Part shown: one piece after another, positions 6,718 to 7,478 of the stretch
How positions within the stretch are numbered: position 1 is the first letter of the stretch
How the letters are laid out: each line of letters begins with the position of its first letter
Source of the DNA: an uncultured Saprospiraceae bacterium
GTDB taxonomy: Bacteria > Bacteroidota > Bacteroidia > Chitinophagales > Saprospiraceae
NCBI GenBank assembly: GCA_937921525.1
Contig: CAKZUM010000003.1
Location: 1-7,478 of the forward strand
Direction: 5' to 3'
DNA length: 7,478 bases
Position numbers and translations under genes: made by a program
The notes under the pieces: generated by a model
What the model saw: only the letters and a program-made list of their open reading frames with translations
Told to the model about the DNA's origin: nothing
Databases searched by the model: none

Positions 6718-6794
6718 CGTCGGATGGTTAACGCCGTCCGATGGCGATGAAAACCTTATCATCGGACGGCGTTAGCCATCCGACGATAAGGTTT
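6718..6794. repeat. REP-like double palindrome, possible terminator of the hydrolase gene
   Basis: Two 26-nt arms, 6718-6743 and 6760-6785, are inverse complements at 25 of 26 positions around a 16-nt loop. Each arm is itself a hairpin: TCGGATGG (6720-6727) pairs with CCGTCCGA (6734-6741), and TCGGACGG with CCATCCGA in the second arm. The second hairpin is extended by AAACCTTATC (6751-6760) pairing with GATAAGGTTT (6785-6794), giving a 20-bp stem with a GTTA loop. Its two mismatches become G-U wobbles in minus-strand RNA. The element is clearly richer in GC than its surroundings and begins 38 nt after the hydrolase stop. Only four T follow the stem, so it would be a weak intrinsic terminator. 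Its architecture resembles the paired REP elements of other bacteria. Confidence 0.7.
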
Positions 6795-6832
6795 GGACCA
6801 AATCAATTAAATCCAAATTGAATTATGTTTAT

Positions 6833-7478
6833 TTAGACGTCTATTCCTTTAGACTGAGCCAATATCTCAGGTGCATTCCAATCATGAGAAGAAAGGTATA
6901 CCGAAGGATGTTCTTTCACATATTGATGTACTTGCTCGACCGTTCGCTGGGCATCCTTATTCATTAAAAGGACATCTGGTATTTCTTGCCGAAGTGTAGA
7001 TTCATTATAAGTTAGATCTCCTGCTATAATGGTGGTAAGTTTGGCATCTTTCACTAGTACAGATTGGTGACCGATGGAATGTCCGGGAGTAGGTATAACT
7101 ACGATCTTTCCATCGTCAGTTATTTTTTGACTCTTCGGAAAATTTCCCTCTGGACCATCTGAATAGGTAATTAGAGTAGGTTGAAACCAGCTAGGCCAAT
7201 TTTTAGGGAAATAGCCATTACTCGGACCTTTTTTGCTACTGGCCAATTCATACTCTGTTTGAGACACATAAATTGTTGCATGTTCAAAATGGGAGAGCCC
7301 ACCGATGTGGTCGCCATGCATATGCGTTAGAAGGACGGTAGCTATATCTTTTGGCTGAACGCCAATTTTTGCTAGTTGGTGAGGCAGTTCTTCTGATTCT
7401 TTTATTCTTGTTTCTACGGCTTTGTGATACAAGCCTCCGTTCGGTAAATAATCCTTTTCATAAATCTTTGCCGTTTCC
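6833..7478 (-). CDS. Metallo-beta-lactamase-fold hydrolase, N-acyl-homoserine lactonase-like, 5' end cut
   Basis: The frame is open from the window edge to a TAG at 6833-6835. A TTG at 7430-7432 could be taken as a start, but the frame continues upstream for 15 good codons to the edge, so the true N-terminus (roughly 50-80 residues by family length) is outside. Counting from that TTG codon, the two-zinc site is complete: HMHGDH (37-42), His118 in TPGHSIGHQS, Asp139 in IAGDL and His183 in SSHDW. TPGH-x-x-GHQS and the SHDW ending are typical of the AiiA/AttM branch, which opens lactone rings of quorum-sensing signals; other lactones or esters are possible. No signal peptide can be judged without the N-terminus. 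The neighbouring HTCS gene is on the same strand but separated by about 400 bp and the REP-like hairpins, so it is probably transcribed separately. Confidence 0.9.
   Translation of the reverse strand, partial: ETAKIYEKDYLPNGGLYHKAVETRIKESEELPHQLAKIGVQPKDIATVLLTHMHGDHIGGLSHFEHATIYVSQTEYELASSKKGPSNGYFPKNWPSWFQPTLITYSDGPEGNFPKSQKITDDGKIVVIPTPGHSIGHQSVLVKDAKLTTIIAGDLTYNESTLRQEIPDVLLMNKDAQRTVEQVHQYVKEHPSVYLSSHDWNAPEILAQSKGIDV

Noticed and set aside
6833..7432. Treating the TTG at 7430-7432 as the hydrolase start
   Set aside because: The frame continues upstream to the window edge and family members have more N-terminal sequence, so the gene is simply truncated here.

Overview
The window reads as a low-GC chromosome segment of a Bacteroidota bacterium, possibly of the Saprospiria or Cytophagia; the exact lineage is inference. 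The evidence is a complete hybrid two-component system (HTCS) protein, a form largely confined to this phylum. Starts also lack Shine-Dalgarno sequences, and intergenic TATCTTTA/TATCTTAT boxes match the -7 element (TAnnTTTG) of Bacteroidota promoters. All recognisable genes lie on the minus strand, so transcription runs from high to low coordinates.

Layout in transcription order. (1) 7478-6833: an N-terminally cut metallo-beta-lactamase-fold hydrolase resembling N-acyl-homoserine lactonases. (2) 6832-6435: a gene-free stretch with a GC-rich REP-like pair of palindromes just after the hydrolase stop, a heptamer tandem repeat, a paired ATGTTACAGG/TATGTTACAC motif, A/T tracts and a candidate promoter. 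(3) 6434-2466: a 1322-residue HTCS with sensor propeller, Y_Y_Y domain, one membrane span, histidine kinase, receiver and AraC-type DNA-binding domain. (4) 2465-2295: a short gap carrying the same two 10-mers, now 21 bp apart and just upstream of a TATCTTTA box. (5) 2294-2028: an 88-residue acyl-carrier-protein-like ORF with Asn where the phosphopantetheine Ser should be. (6) 2027-1430: two diverged tandem copies, about 295 bp apart, of a decayed small gene or structured RNA, each ending in a minus-strand hairpin terminator. (7) 1433-1110: a gene-free stretch with a 17-bp direct repeat; I see nothing else convincing in 1263-1410. (8) 1109-1: the N-terminal 369 residues of an uncharacterised lipoprotein whose end is outside the window.

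Working model (inference): the HTCS binds the paired motif through its AraC domain, regulates itself from the copy at 6615-6642, and activates the transcript carrying the ACP-like gene from the copy at 2414-2443. That transcript would run through the degenerate tandem units to the terminators at 1730-1762 and 1434-1468. No SusC/SusD-type polysaccharide utilisation genes, the usual HTCS targets, are in the window. The lipoprotein and the hydrolase look like separate transcription units.
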